In this document: piece by piece, positions 7,994-17,028 of the stretch
How positions within the stretch are numbered: position 1 is the stretch's first letter
Layout of the letters: each line of letters starts with the position of its first letter
From: an uncultured Bacteroidota bacterium
GTDB taxonomy: Bacteria; Bacteroidota; Rhodothermia; Rhodothermales; Salinibacteraceae
Assembly (NCBI GenBank): GCA_913056185.1
Contig: CAJXLV010000001.1
Span: forward strand, 1-64,000
DNA: 64,000 bases
Direction: 5' to 3'
Position numbers and translations under genes: made by a program
Notes under the pieces: model-generated
Seen by the model: the letters and a program-made list of their open reading frames with translations, nothing else
Databases searched by the model: none
What the model was told of the DNA's origin: nothing

Positions 7994-9810
7994 CAGTGGG
8001 GAGCGGCGGGGTCCTGCCGATCGAGGTCGCGAAGGAGGGCTTCGGCAGCCTCGAGCAATGCATCGGGATCGGCGGCCGGCGCTGTGTCGGCGGGGGCGTA
8101 CCGGGACTCGTTGCAGCGACGGAGCACGGTGCGAAGGCGGTTGCGGAGCGCCCTCGGCACGTCGTGGTGCCTGAGGTGCCGGTCGAGGCGACTCGGCGTC
8201 TGCGGCCACGCGTCAAGGCCGAGCCGGTCCATCACGGCGGTGCGGAGCGCCTGCTCAAGGGCCTCGCAGACCGCCTGCGCGTCTCCGTCTGCACAATGAC
8301 GGCGGGCGGCCTCCAGCCGATCGGGCGCCGCGGGAGCAGACGACGGGGAGGGCACCGAAGCGGGGCGCTGCCGTCTCCAGCGGCGGAACACCAGGCCTGC
8401 CACGGCGCCCCCCACCGGCAGCAGCAGGGCCCAGTAGATCCACGGCCGCCGGTACAGCGGGGCTGTGTTGGTGGGCCCCCACTGCGCCTCGTTCGCCGTC
8501 ATGAGTTCCGCCACATCGCCCACCGGCAGGCCGGTGCCCGTGCGCCCCACGGCCCGCGGAGCCGCCGTCCCCGCGACCTGTAGGACGGGGCCGCGCGCCC
8601 GAAGCGTCTGGTACTGCTGCTTTTCGGGATCGAAATAGGAAAATGCAACCCGGGGAACAGCGTGGCGCCCGCCCGTGCGGGGAACGAGGGTGTACGTGAA
8701 CGTTTTCGTGCCGCGGAGGGAGCGTCCGTTGCGCTCCACGTCGGTCTCAACGGTCGGCTCGTATATATCGAGGCCCGGCACCGAGTCGAGACGCGGGGGC
8801 GAGAGGGTGGTCAGGGTGCCCTGCCCCTCCACCCGCACCGTCAGGGAAAGCGGACGCCCCACCGCCGCACTGTCGGCCTCCACCCGTGTGGTCATGTCGA
8901 ACTGGCCCACAGCACCGTCGAACAATGCAGGAGCAGGGTCCGGAAGCGGGCGTACGCGCACCGAGAGGGTGCGCGAGGCGAGCTGCACCGGCCGGAACCG
9001 TCCGCGCAGGGACGCCCCGCCTCCTCGTGCCTGCATGGGGCCCTGTGCCTCTGTCTCGATGCGAAGAGGGTCGACCCGCAGCGTGCCGGGGCGAGTCGGG
9101 AACAGCGCCACGCGCTTCAGAACGACCGTTTCGTATTGTCGCCCGTAGGCGTGCTGCGTTCGCGGGGTGGGACGAGACGCCACGTTGAGCTCTTCCCGCC
9201 AAAACCCCGGCGCGTCCCACGAGTCGGCCAGGCGGCTGTGCCGGAGGCGGATGCCGGGGCGAAAGAACAGACGGTACTCGACAACGACCTGCTCGTTCTG
9301 GTACGCCTGCCCGGCTGTCGAAGTGGCCCGAACGAAGAGGTCTCGCGTGTCGAGGGAGGCCCGCGCGCCGCCCTCGGGCCCCCGAAGGGTCGGACCAGCG
9401 GCCGTGTCGGAGGCCGGCAGCACCCGGAGTTCAAGAGGAGCGGTCGTGTACTCCTCCCCTCGCACCACCACCGTGACGGGCTGGATGCGTGCGGCACCGG
9501 CCCGTTGCGCCCGAAATCGCCACGAGTAGGTGACCGTGCGGCGGAGCCCTCCCCCCTGCGTGGACCGCGTGCGCCGGACATCGGGGCGCTGCTGGCGCGG
9601 CTGCAGGTGGACGGCGGCAGGGCGCCTGGGGGTGCGAATCACGGTGGCCGGTGCGCCTTGTACCTGCACGGTGAGCACAACGGCGTTGCCCACCGTGACC
9701 TCCATCGGCTCGGCCTGGGCCGTCACGCGCACCGAAGCGTCTTGGGCCTTGGCCCCGAGCACCAGCACGGCGGGAAGGGCAATCAGAAGGACAACAAGCC
9801 GCAGAAGCAT
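7993..9810 (-). CDS. batD: BatD (oxygen-tolerance) family protein
   Basis: Envelope protein of 605 residues with a signal peptide (MLLRLVVLLIALPAVLVLGA, cleavage near AKAQ). Several beta-sandwich domains follow, typical of BatD (VTVGNAVVLTVQVQG near the N-terminus, SADSAAVGRPLSLTVRVEG further on). A transmembrane helix lies near residue 470 and the cytoplasmic tail is helical. A longer start at 9867 is possible, but the ATG at 9810 opens directly on the signal peptide. It lies between the TPR gene and batE in the same direction and shares its stop with the batE start. Confidence 0.88.
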   Translation of the reverse strand: MLLRLVVLLIALPAVLVLGAKAQDASVRVTAQAEPMEVTVGNAVVLTVQVQGAPATVIRTPRRPAAVHLQPRQQRPDVRRTRSTQGGGLRRTVTYSWRFRAQRAGAARIQPVTVVVRGEEYTTAPLELRVLPASDTAAGPTLRGPEGGARASLDTRDLFVRATSTAGQAYQNEQVVVEYRLFFRPGIRLRHSRLADSWDAPGFWREELNVASRPTPRTQHAYGRQYETVVLKRVALFPTRPGTLRVDPLRIETEAQGPMQARGGGASLRGRFRPVQLASRTLSVRVRPLPDPAPALFDGAVGQFDMTTRVEADSAAVGRPLSLTVRVEGQGTLTTLSPPRLDSVPGLDIYEPTVETDVERNGRSLRGTKTFTYTLVPRTGGRHAVPRVAFSYFDPEKQQYQTLRARGPVLQVAGTAAPRAVGRTGTGLPVGDVAELMTANEAQWGPTNTAPLYRRPWIYWALLLPVGGAVAGLVFRRWRRQRPASVPSPSSAPAAPDRLEAARRHCADGDAQAVCEALEQALRTAVMDRLGLDAWPQTPSRLDRHLRHHDVPRALRNRLRTVLRRCNESRYAPADTAPAADPDALLEAAEALLRDLDRQDPAAPH

Positions 9811-9892
9811 GAGTCTTGGGAGGCGCGGGGCCTCGTAAACGGAAGCACAAGCTACGCTGGACGGCACCGGTGGACGCCGGCCGCCCCCAGAA

Positions 9893-10510
9893 TTACCAGT
9901 CTTTCTCTACACGTTCCCCCTCCTGCACCTGTCCCTGCACCGCCCGCAGAAGCGTTTCTTCCTGGTTCTCGAGGGCCCCGAGCAGCCGCGCTGCCTGGGC
10001 ACGGGTGAGGGCCTGTACGCGCTGCCGAGACAGCCCCTCCTCGCGCCCAGGACGCCGCGGCGTCTGGGCCGCATCGGGCGGCTCACCGTCCGCGTCGGGC
10101 CCTTTGGGCTGTGAGCGCGACGACTGCCGGCCGGCTCGTCCCTCCGAGCGGTCGCCCCTCTTTTCTCCTCGCTCCGCCGACCGCTCTTGCCGGCCCTGCG
10201 GCCCGCGTGAAGCCCCGGACTGCTGTTGCGCAGAGGCCCCTTCCGGCGACGACCGCCCTCCCTCCTGCCGATCCTCCGTCGCCAGCTTCTTCCGGAGGGC
10301 CTGCAGACGCGGATCGTCCGGGTGCGCCTCCAGCCCACGCGCCACGGTTTGGCGGGCCGCCTGCGTGTTGCCCCCCACGTACTGTTGCGCGGCGGTGTGG
10401 AAGAAGGTTTGGGCGGCGGGCTGAGCCTCCGCGGGCGGGGCCGGCAGCACGAGCAGTGCGGCGGCGAGCAGTGCGGTGGCATATACGCCGATCCAGCGAG
10501 CATGCGTCAT
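9893..10510 (-). CDS. Bat-cluster exported protein with TPR-like start and charged linker
   Basis: The 205-residue product begins with a signal peptide (about 1-30, ending PAEAQ) and one or two TPR-like helices (FFHTAAQQYVGGNTQAARQTV). A long, very polar low-complexity stretch of Gln, Arg, Ser, Gly and Glu occupies about residues 80-155. The end is a helical tail in which LTRAQAARLLGALENQEE is recognisable. Comparable short proteins occur beside batC in Bacteroidota. Its start overlaps the end of the preceding TPR gene by four bases (ATGA), so the two are coupled. Confidence 0.75.
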   Translation of the reverse strand: MTHARWIGVYATALLAAALLVLPAPPAEAQPAAQTFFHTAAQQYVGGNTQAARQTVARGLEAHPDDPRLQALRKKLATEDRQEGGRSSPEGASAQQQSGASRGPQGRQERSAERGEKRGDRSEGRAGRQSSRSQPKGPDADGEPPDAAQTPRRPGREEGLSRQRVQALTRAQAARLLGALENQEETLLRAVQGQVQEGERVEKDW

Positions 10511-11148
10511 GGGGTGGAGCGGGCAATCTGGGCGATGTCTTCCACGCGGGTGATGAATGCGCGGTAGGCCTGCACGGTCGAGTCTTTGCGGACGCCGTCT
10601 TTGAGAAGGGCCGCGGCGGTGGTGTACTGGCGGCGGGCCACCAGGGTCTCGGCCCGATCCTTGAGGCGCTGGGCAAAGGGCGAGGGCTCGAGGGGCGGCG
10701 GCTCCGCACCTTCGCTGCCTCCCCGCCGACGCTTCAGGTATTCGTAGTTGAATCGGGCGTCGGCGTGGTTGGGCCGGCGGAGGAGCACCTCCTCAAGGTA
10801 CTGGAGCGCCGCGTCCCGGTCGCCCCGCTCGGCCGCGACCGTGGCGGCGTTGAACAAAGCACGCACACGTTGGGGCTCGGTCGTGGCAGCGCGACGGGCA
10901 CGACGGAGGGCCGTCCCGGCAGCGTCGAGGCGCCCCTGACGGTAGAGAGCGAGCCCCAGGTTGTTTTGGAGCCCCGCGTACGTGGCCGTCGTTGTGTCGG
11001 CAAGTGCGCGAAGCCCTGCACGATAGGCCGCGGCGGCCGCGGCGTACTCCGTCTCCGCAAACCGGGCGTTCCCCTCGCGGCCACGCTCCGGGGCGGTATC
11101 GCCCAGCAGGCCGAAGACGAACAAAAGAAGGGCCGTCCGCGCAATCAT
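10507..11148 (-). CDS. batC: BatC-like TPR protein
   Basis: 213 residues: a hydrophobic N-terminal segment (about 4-16) followed by at least three TPR units (EYAAAAAAYRAGLRAL, NNLGLALYRQGRLDAAG, NAATVAAERGDRDAALQYL). The C-terminal region is helical, after a proline-rich spacer. TPR proteins in this cluster are thought to scaffold the VWA proteins in the periplasm. It is the third minus-strand gene after batA and batB and is coupled to the next gene through an ATGA overlap. Confidence 0.8.
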   Translation of the reverse strand: MIARTALLLFVFGLLGDTAPERGREGNARFAETEYAAAAAAYRAGLRALADTTTATYAGLQNNLGLALYRQGRLDAAGTALRRARRAATTEPQRVRALFNAATVAAERGDRDAALQYLEEVLLRRPNHADARFNYEYLKRRRGGSEGAEPPPLEPSPFAQRLKDRAETLVARRQYTTAAALLKDGVRKDSTVQAYRAFITRVEDIAQIARSTP

Positions 11149-11241
11149 GGGCTGTGGGGTCGGTGTCTCCTAGTCGATCCTTTACATGCTCGTACATCGG
11201 CCGCTCCTTCTCGATTCCACCGGGGCCGGACCCCAACCCCG

Positions 11242-12318
11242 CTAAGTGGCGGTCCACGACCGCAACCGTTCTCCAAGGCTCGGCCCAGTGCCGTCGCGCC
11301 CTCGGATTGGCACCGCGTAGCCCGCAGCCAGCAGGAGCAGCGCAACGGCAAGGGGCCACTGGTACAGTTCTTTGTGGTCGACAAACCGTTCCGCGTCGTA
11401 CGTCGTGCGGCCCATCTGGCGGAGCGCTGCGGGCACGTCCGGGAGGGCGCTGGTGGTCGGGCCGATCCGAAAGTACGCCCCGGACCGGGCCAGGCGCGTG
11501 AGGGCGGCCTCGTCCAGCCGGCTCTGCACCGGCTGCCCCTGCGGGGTTTTCTTAACGCCGACCTGCCGTCCTCGCTTGTACAGGGGCACGCGTGCCCCCT
11601 GTTCGGTGCCCACCCCAGCCGTGAGAAGCGTAATCCCGGCCTCTCGGGCCCGCTGACGCACCGCATCGAGATCACCCACGTGGTTCTCGCCGTCCGAGAC
11701 CAACAGAAGTGCCCGCGGGCGGGGCTCTTCAGGGGCGGCGGCCGAGTCGTCGGGCGGGCGGGCCGCCCCGAAGGCCTGGAGGGCTGCGTCGAGCGCTGCG
11801 GTGACGTCGGTGCCGGGGGTGGCAACCTGACCGGGAGCGGCGGCGTCGAGAAAGAGACGGAACGCGCCGTAATCCGACGTAAGGGGGCACTGCACAAAGC
11901 CGCCCCCAGCAAACAGCACCAGGCCCACGCGGTCGCCCGTGAGGCGATTCACCAGGCCTCGCAACTCGCTTTTGGCACGCCGCAGGCGGCTCGGGGGAAC
12001 GTCCTGCGCCCGCATGGAGGCCGACACGTCGAGCGCCACGACCAGGTCCACGCCACGCCGCTCGACGGTGCGCACCTCGGTGCCCCAGCGCGGGCCCGCC
12101 AGGGCCACCCCGCCCAGCAGCAGCCCCGCCCCCACCAGTGCCGCCCGGAGCGTGCGGCGCCCCGGCCGCAGGGCAGGCGCCAAGCGCTGGAGCCCGTCCG
12201 CGCCCCCAAATTGCTCTCGTGCGGCCTGTCGCTGCCGGGCCGCCCGCCAGTACAGCCACGCGGCCCCGGGCACGAGAAGCAGCGCCCAGGCGAGGGTCGG
12301 GTGCAGCCAGTCCATCAT
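11242..12318 (-). CDS. batB: BatB, von Willebrand factor A domain membrane protein
   Basis: 358 residues: one N-terminal transmembrane helix (WALLLVPGAAWLYW), a second near residues 58-75, a VWA domain (about 88-290) and a C-terminal helix (PLAVALLLLAAGYAV). The metal-ion-dependent adhesion site is intact: DVSAS, then the GTDVT threonine and the VSDGENH aspartate. This is the standard BatA/BatB layout, with the VWA domain expected on the periplasmic or cytoplasmic face between membrane anchors. It lies 95 bases downstream of batA. Confidence 0.9.
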   Translation of the reverse strand: MMDWLHPTLAWALLLVPGAAWLYWRAARQRQAAREQFGGADGLQRLAPALRPGRRTLRAALVGAGLLLGGVALAGPRWGTEVRTVERRGVDLVVALDVSASMRAQDVPPSRLRRAKSELRGLVNRLTGDRVGLVLFAGGGFVQCPLTSDYGAFRLFLDAAAPGQVATPGTDVTAALDAALQAFGAARPPDDSAAAPEEPRPRALLLVSDGENHVGDLDAVRQRAREAGITLLTAGVGTEQGARVPLYKRGRQVGVKKTPQGQPVQSRLDEAALTRLARSGAYFRIGPTTSALPDVPAALRQMGRTTYDAERFVDHKELYQWPLAVALLLLAAGYAVPIRGRDGTGPSLGERLRSWTAT

Positions 12319-12413
12319 CGAGGCGTCGTGTCGAATCGCGAAGAACGAAGGCGGGGAGGCCGCCGGGCTCCCTCAGTCCTGAGCGGTCCCAGCGGGCTTT
12401 GCGCAGGACACAC

Positions 12414-13391
12414 TCACGGAAAGCGGCGGAAGAGCGTGGTGGAAAGCGCCACCTCCAACAGCACGAGCCCGAGCGCGCCCCCCAGAAACCAGGGATACTG
12501 CTCGGTACGATCCGTGTAGATGCGCTCGTCAACGGGCGTGGCCTCCATCGCGTCAATCTCTGCGTAGATGCGTTCGAGCGCATCTCGGTCGGTGGCCGAG
12601 AAGTACTGCCCCCCGGTCGACGCGGCGACCGACCGAAGCATTTCGGCGTCGACCCCACCTGTCGTGCCGCGCCGCTCCCCAGGCACCGGCTCCGTCTGCG
12701 CGGGCGACTCGTCCGCCGAGCCCACCCCGATTGCGTACACGCGCACGCTCAGGGCCTGCGCAATCTCCGCTGCCGTCTGGGGATCGATCTGGCCCCGGTT
12801 GTTGCGGCCATCGGTCAGCAGAATGGCCACCTTGCTGTCCGCCTCGCTGTCCTTGAGGCGATTGACGGCGGTGGCCAGCGCCGTGCCCACCGCCGTCCCG
12901 TCTTCCACAGCCCCAATCTCTACCTCTTCGAGCATGCGCCGGAGAAACGAATAGTCGAGGGTGAGGGGCACCTGGGTATAGGCCTTGGCCGCAAACACCA
13001 CGAGCCCCACGCGGTCGGACACACGGCCCTCCACGAAGGCGTCCGCGGCCCGGCGGGCAGCCTTGAAGCGAGTGGGCCGAAAATCCTCCGCCTGCATCGA
13101 CGAGGACGCATCGAGCACCATCATGATGTCGACCCCTTCGGCCGTCTTGGTTTTCGTGGTTTCCTGGGTTTGGGGGCGCGCCAGGGCCAGGATCCCGAGC
13201 GCGAGCGCCCCCATCCGGAGCGCCCCGGGCCCCCACTGCCCCCGCACCGTCCACGCCACAGGCGCGCCTTGCGCCGGCCGGGTATCGCTGTAGCGGAGCC
13301 CGCCGGCACGGCGCCGGCGCCACCACCGCCACGCCCCCAGCGCCGGCACCGCCACCAGCAGCCACAGTACGTACGGGTCGACGAACGTCAC
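12414..13391 (-). CDS. batA: BatA, von Willebrand factor A domain membrane protein
   Basis: 325 residues with N-terminal helices (VLWLLVAVPALGAWRWW and MGALALGILALA), a VWA domain starting at about residue 88 and a C-terminal membrane helix. MIDAS residues are visible in LDASSSM, GTAVGTAL and LLTDGRNNRGQ. Paralogous to the following batB. In Bacteroidota the pair normally follows a MoxR ATPase and a DUF58 protein; here the DUF58 gene is present two genes upstream, but no MoxR is seen. Confidence 0.92.
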   Translation of the reverse strand: MTFVDPYVLWLLVAVPALGAWRWWRRRRAGGLRYSDTRPAQGAPVAWTVRGQWGPGALRMGALALGILALARPQTQETTKTKTAEGVDIMMVLDASSSMQAEDFRPTRFKAARRAADAFVEGRVSDRVGLVVFAAKAYTQVPLTLDYSFLRRMLEEVEIGAVEDGTAVGTALATAVNRLKDSEADSKVAILLTDGRNNRGQIDPQTAAEIAQALSVRVYAIGVGSADESPAQTEPVPGERRGTTGGVDAEMLRSVAASTGGQYFSATDRDALERIYAEIDAMEATPVDERIYTDRTEQYPWFLGGALGLVLLEVALSTTLFRRFP

Positions 13392-13450
13392 AGAATACGA
13401 AGCACGAACTCATTAGACAGCGTCCTGCACAGGGCTGCACGGCGACGGCT

Positions 13451-14224
13451 CTACGGCGCCCCCGCCCCCTCTTCGGACCGGTCGGCCACGGCCTCCACGA
13501 GCGCCGGCAGCACCTCGCCGGCAGGCCCACGAATCGACTCGTCGACGTCCGGGGTAACGCCCGTCGTGTCGGGATTTACCTCCGCAACGTACGCGCCGTG
13601 CTCCCGGGCCCGCACCGGATAGCGGGCCGCCGGGTACACCACGGCACTCGTGCCCACGCTCAACAGCACGTCGGCTCGTGCCGTCGCCGCATCGGCCCGT
13701 TCCACCGCCTCTGGCGGCAGCCGCTCCCCAAACCACACGACGTCCGGGCGAATGAGGCCGTCGCAGGCCGGGCAGCACGCGGGCTCGCCGTTCCGGATCG
13801 CGGCGTCTACGGCCTCCGGGGCCGCCGTGCGCTCGCAATCCACGCAGTAGTTGCGGGTAATGTTGCCGTGCAGTTCGATCACCGCGTCACTCCCGGCCCG
13901 ATTGTGCAGGTCGTCTACGTTTTGGGTGACGACCGAGACCGACGGCACGTGCGCCTCCAGGGCCTTCAGGGCGCGGTGTCCTGCATTTGGCTCGGCCTCC
14001 TCGACCACCTGCCGCCGGCGCTGGTACCAGCCCTGCACGAGCGTAGGGTTGTCGAGAAAGGCCTCCACGTTGGCCAGCTCCTGCGGCTCGAATTCGTCCC
14101 AGAGGCCGTCCGGGTCGCGAAAGGTGGGAATCCCGCTCTCGGCACTGATGCCCGCGCCGGTGAGCACGGCCACGTGGTCGGCCTCGGCGAGGCGGCAAAC
14201 AAGCGTGTCGCTAATTGTGGGCAT
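13451..14224 (-). CDS. cobB: Sirtuin, NAD-dependent protein deacylase (CobB type)
   Basis: 257 residues. NAD-binding motifs GAGISAESGIPTFRD and TQNVDDLHNRAG, the catalytic histidine in ELHGN and a four-cysteine zinc site (CVDC, then CCPAC) are all present. The Y-x-x-R of WYQRRR corresponds to the acyl-pocket pair of class III sirtuins (SIRT5, CobB). Removal of succinyl or malonyl groups is therefore as likely as deacetylation. The ATG at 14224 was chosen; it overlaps the end of the preceding gene by 14 bases, so translation is probably coupled. A sirtuin inside a Bat cluster is unusual. Confidence 0.93.
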   Translation of the reverse strand: MPTISDTLVCRLAEADHVAVLTGAGISAESGIPTFRDPDGLWDEFEPQELANVEAFLDNPTLVQGWYQRRRQVVEEAEPNAGHRALKALEAHVPSVSVVTQNVDDLHNRAGSDAVIELHGNITRNYCVDCERTAAPEAVDAAIRNGEPACCPACDGLIRPDVVWFGERLPPEAVERADAATARADVLLSVGTSAVVYPAARYPVRAREHGAYVAEVNPDTTGVTPDVDESIRGPAGEVLPALVEAVADRSEEGAGAP

Positions 14225-15239
14225 GGCTCTGGCGAAGCGAGGGGTCGGCGTCTGGCGATTGAGCGTCGGCACGGCGCTGCGCGGCTTCGAGGGCGCGGAG
14301 CACGTCCTGTGCCGTACTCAGCACGGAGGCGCTTGCGTCGGGGGCGGGGTGGGCACCGGCAAACTTGACAAGGTCCGCCTGCTGCAGCACCTCGTGCAGG
14401 CGCCGTGCGGCCTGTGCCCCCACCTTAGGCCGGCGGCGAAGCGCAGCCCCCACCTCGGCGGTCGTGCGCTCCGGGGCGGGCAGCCCCATGCGCCGGGCCA
14501 TATAGACTCGAAGCGTGTCGCTAAGGTCCACGTAGAAGGCCGTGCAGGCCTCGCGGCCCGTCGGGTGGCGTCGTTCGAGCCCCTGAAGGCGTGCGATGGC
14601 CGCCTCGTAGGGATCGTCGGGGTCGAGCATCATGTCCACCACCTGCCGCAGCAGTTGCCGCCCCCGCCACACCCACCACGCATACGCGCCTCCGGCGAGC
14701 GTGGCCGCCCCGAGGACAACGAGCAGGGCCCACCCCCAGGACGGCCGCGGAAACGCAGCCAGACGGGCCGGGGTGCGGAGTTCGTCCGCGTCGGGCCCCA
14801 CCACCGAGATCACCGGGATCGTCCGGGGCCCCGAGCCAACAACTGCCGTGTCGCGGTCCGTAGCGAGCCGCACGGGAAGCACCGGCACGCGCACCGAATC
14901 GAGCGCGAAGGTAGTCGCCTCGTAGGCCACACGGTCCACCTGCCGCCCCCCCGGCGTCGTGCGCGTCTGCACAGCGCCCCGCCCCATCACCCGGACATCC
15001 CCGAAGAGCGCCGCGCCCGCGTCCGCTGCGGGGAAAATCGCCGTGCGCCCCGCGGCGTGCGTCGCCACCAGCGCAAGCGTGAAGCGCTCTCCAACCTTCA
15101 CACTGTCGGCCAACACCCGCGCCTCAATGCGGGGGCTGGGCTGGGCCACAACGGGCCGCAGGGCCGCTCCCGTGCCCCCCAGCAGGAGCAACACGCCGCC
15201 AAGCCCGGCCCAAAATACGAGAGGCCACCGGTGCTGCAT
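14211..15239 (-). CDS. Bat-cluster membrane protein (BatD-like N-terminus)
   Basis: 342 residues: a signal segment (GLGGVLLLLGGTGAAL), a periplasmic beta-rich domain (about 35-160; SPRIEARVLADSVKVGERFTL is BatD-like) and a transmembrane helix at about residues 170-192. A cytoplasmic helical region follows, with text such as FYVDLSDTLRVYMARRMGL. Proteins of this layout sit between the DUF58 gene and batA in Bacteroidota. Precise function is unknown. Its stop overlaps the sirtuin start. Confidence 0.75.
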   Translation of the reverse strand: MQHRWPLVFWAGLGGVLLLLGGTGAALRPVVAQPSPRIEARVLADSVKVGERFTLALVATHAAGRTAIFPAADAGAALFGDVRVMGRGAVQTRTTPGGRQVDRVAYEATTFALDSVRVPVLPVRLATDRDTAVVGSGPRTIPVISVVGPDADELRTPARLAAFPRPSWGWALLVVLGAATLAGGAYAWWVWRGRQLLRQVVDMMLDPDDPYEAAIARLQGLERRHPTGREACTAFYVDLSDTLRVYMARRMGLPAPERTTAEVGAALRRRPKVGAQAARRLHEVLQQADLVKFAGAHPAPDASASVLSTAQDVLRALEAAQRRADAQSPDADPSLRQSHAHN

Positions 15240-15254
15240 GGAGTCGGGGAAACT

Positions 15255-16130
15255 TTATCCGCGCCGGGCCCGGCGCCGAAAGAACGCGATGAGGGGCTCC
15301 AGAGGATCGGCGTCGGTACGCACCCTCACGTGCCCAGCCCCGGCCTGCCGCAGCAGGGTGCGGGTTCGCTCCCGCCGGGCCCGGGCCGACGCCTCAAAGG
15401 CTCGCCGCACTTCCGGATCGCGCGTATCGACCGTCACCATCTCCCCCGTCTCGGCGTCGGTCAGATCAACCAGGCCCACCGGGGGGAGTTCCTCTTCGCG
15501 AGGATCCTGCAACTCCACCCCGACGGTGTCGTGCCGCTGGGCGGCCGCCCGCAGCGTGGAGGCGTACTCGCGGTCGAAGAAGTCGCTTACCACCATCAGG
15601 ACGGAGCGGCGCCGCAGAATGCGCAGCACGCGCCGCAGCGCCTCGCCGATGTCGGTCCCCCGGGACTCGGGCTCCACGGTGAACAGTTCGCGGATGCACC
15701 GAAGCACGTGCCGGCGCCCCGATCCCGGCCGCACGAACCCCTCCACCGTGTCGGAAAACAGCAGCAGCCCCACCGTGTCGTTGTTGCGAATGGCGCTGAA
15801 GGAAACGACCGCGCAAATCTCGGCCGCCACCTCTCGCTTGAGCCTGCCCTGCGAGCCAAAATTCTCTGATCCCGACACGTCCACGCACAGCATGACGGTC
15901 TGCTCGCGCTCCTCCTCGTACACCTTCACGTAGGGCTCATCCATCCGCGCCGACACGTTCCAGTCGATGGTGCGGATGTCGTCGCCCACCTGGTAGGGGC
16001 GCACCTCGGCAAACTCAATGCCGCGTCCCTTGAAGGCCGACTGGTACTCGCCCTGGAAGAGGCTGTCCACCACCCCGCGTGCCCGGACGTCCAGCCGACG
16101 GATTTTTTTGGCAAGCGCGGCGGAGATCAT
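15255..16130 (-). CDS. DUF58 family protein of the Bat/MoxR system
   Basis: 291 residues. The start (RARGVVDSLFQGEYQSAFKG) and the GIEFAEVRPYQVGDDIRTIDWNVSAR region, broken here to keep within limits, are the diagnostic DUF58 text. A VWA-like fold follows with a MIDAS-type DVSGSE. DUF58 proteins partner with MoxR AAA ATPases, and both normally open the Bat operon. Here the gene upstream is instead the CWWCG protein, 52 bases away on the same strand. Cytoplasmic, no signal peptide. Confidence 0.9.
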   Translation of the reverse strand: MISAALAKKIRRLDVRARGVVDSLFQGEYQSAFKGRGIEFAEVRPYQVGDDIRTIDWNVSARMDEPYVKVYEEEREQTVMLCVDVSGSENFGSQGRLKREVAAEICAVVSFSAIRNNDTVGLLLFSDTVEGFVRPGSGRRHVLRCIRELFTVEPESRGTDIGEALRRVLRILRRRSVLMVVSDFFDREYASTLRAAAQRHDTVGVELQDPREEELPPVGLVDLTDAETGEMVTVDTRDPEVRRAFEASARARRERTRTLLRQAGAGHVRVRTDADPLEPLIAFFRRRARRG

Positions 16131-16182
16131 AGGAGAGCGGAGGAGGCCTGTGCAGCCTGAAGGAGCAGGGGACGAGTCGGCG

Positions 16183-17028
16183 TCAATGGCGCCGCGACTG
16201 GCGAATGGACACCTCCACCGCCTCCGGAAGCTGGACCTGTGCCAGCCGGGCCACCAGATTGGGCCCCGCCTCCCACACTTCTATGGCTCGGTGATGGTGG
16301 TGTTGGGTGAAGGGCACGTCGTCCGCCTTGTCCTCTTCCTCGGTCGGCTCTTCCTCGGTCGGCTCTTCTTCGGCCAACATCTCCGATTTTCCTACAGGCA
16401 GCGGCAGGGCCACAGGCGTGCGGTGGTGGTGCGCAGACACAAACCGAATAATCTGCTCGACCGCTCCGTCCACAATCTGGTGATCGGTTCCGGAGAGCCG
16501 GATCTGCAGGGCGGGCGGGTCGCGCCGTGCCTGCGTGGGCATGGCATCCGGCACCGCCGACGGAACGACCCCAATCAGATGCCCCCGGCCCTGATAGCCG
16601 CGGGCGCGCAGGTCCGTCTCCGTTTGCAAGAGGGCACGATCTTGCTCCGCCCGGTGCGCGTGCCAGCACGAGTGTGCCGGCCACGGCCATCCCAGCGTCT
16701 CGAAGAGGGCAAATGATCCCGCTCCATTCGTATGCAAAAACGCCGTGTCTCCACACCACCAGCACTCAAGCCGATACGTGAGCGGATGCCCCAGTTCCTG
16801 TAACGTCCAGCCCTGGCGGATTTGGGGCACGGTGGCGCAGTCATGCTCCTCGCCCGCAGCCGCCCTCACGGGCCGAACGTCCGGCTCGAGTGGTGTCCAC
16901 GTGCCGTCGGTGCCCTCCACCATCCGAACGAGCTGATCGCATTCGCGACACCTCTTCAGGTAGGTATTTGGGGAGGAGGCGGGGGAAGCTCCGCCCGACG
17001 TGTCGGAAGAAGGACGTTTGCGGACCAT
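16183..17028 (-). CDS. CWWCG zinc-binding protein, function unknown
   Basis: 281 residues from the ATG at 17028. Two cysteine groups look metal-binding: CRECDQLVRM with a later cysteine (HDCATVP), and CWWCGDTAFLHTNGAGS ending in GWPWPAHSCWH. The CWWCG...GWPWP-x-H-x-C signature occurs in uncharacterised bacterial proteins. A short tandem acidic repeat (EEEPTEEEPTEEED) precedes a His-rich stretch (TQHHHHRAIEVWE) and a C-terminal strand segment. It is the first gene of the minus-strand run leading into the Bat cluster; whether it is functionally linked is unknown. Earlier in-frame codons (to 17352) look non-coding. Confidence 0.7.
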   Translation of the reverse strand: MVRKRPSSDTSGGASPASSPNTYLKRCRECDQLVRMVEGTDGTWTPLEPDVRPVRAAAGEEHDCATVPQIRQGWTLQELGHPLTYRLECWWCGDTAFLHTNGAGSFALFETLGWPWPAHSCWHAHRAEQDRALLQTETDLRARGYQGRGHLIGVVPSAVPDAMPTQARRDPPALQIRLSGTDHQIVDGAVEQIIRFVSAHHHRTPVALPLPVGKSEMLAEEEPTEEEPTEEEDKADDVPFTQHHHHRAIEVWEAGPNLVARLAQVQLPEAVEVSIRQSRRH

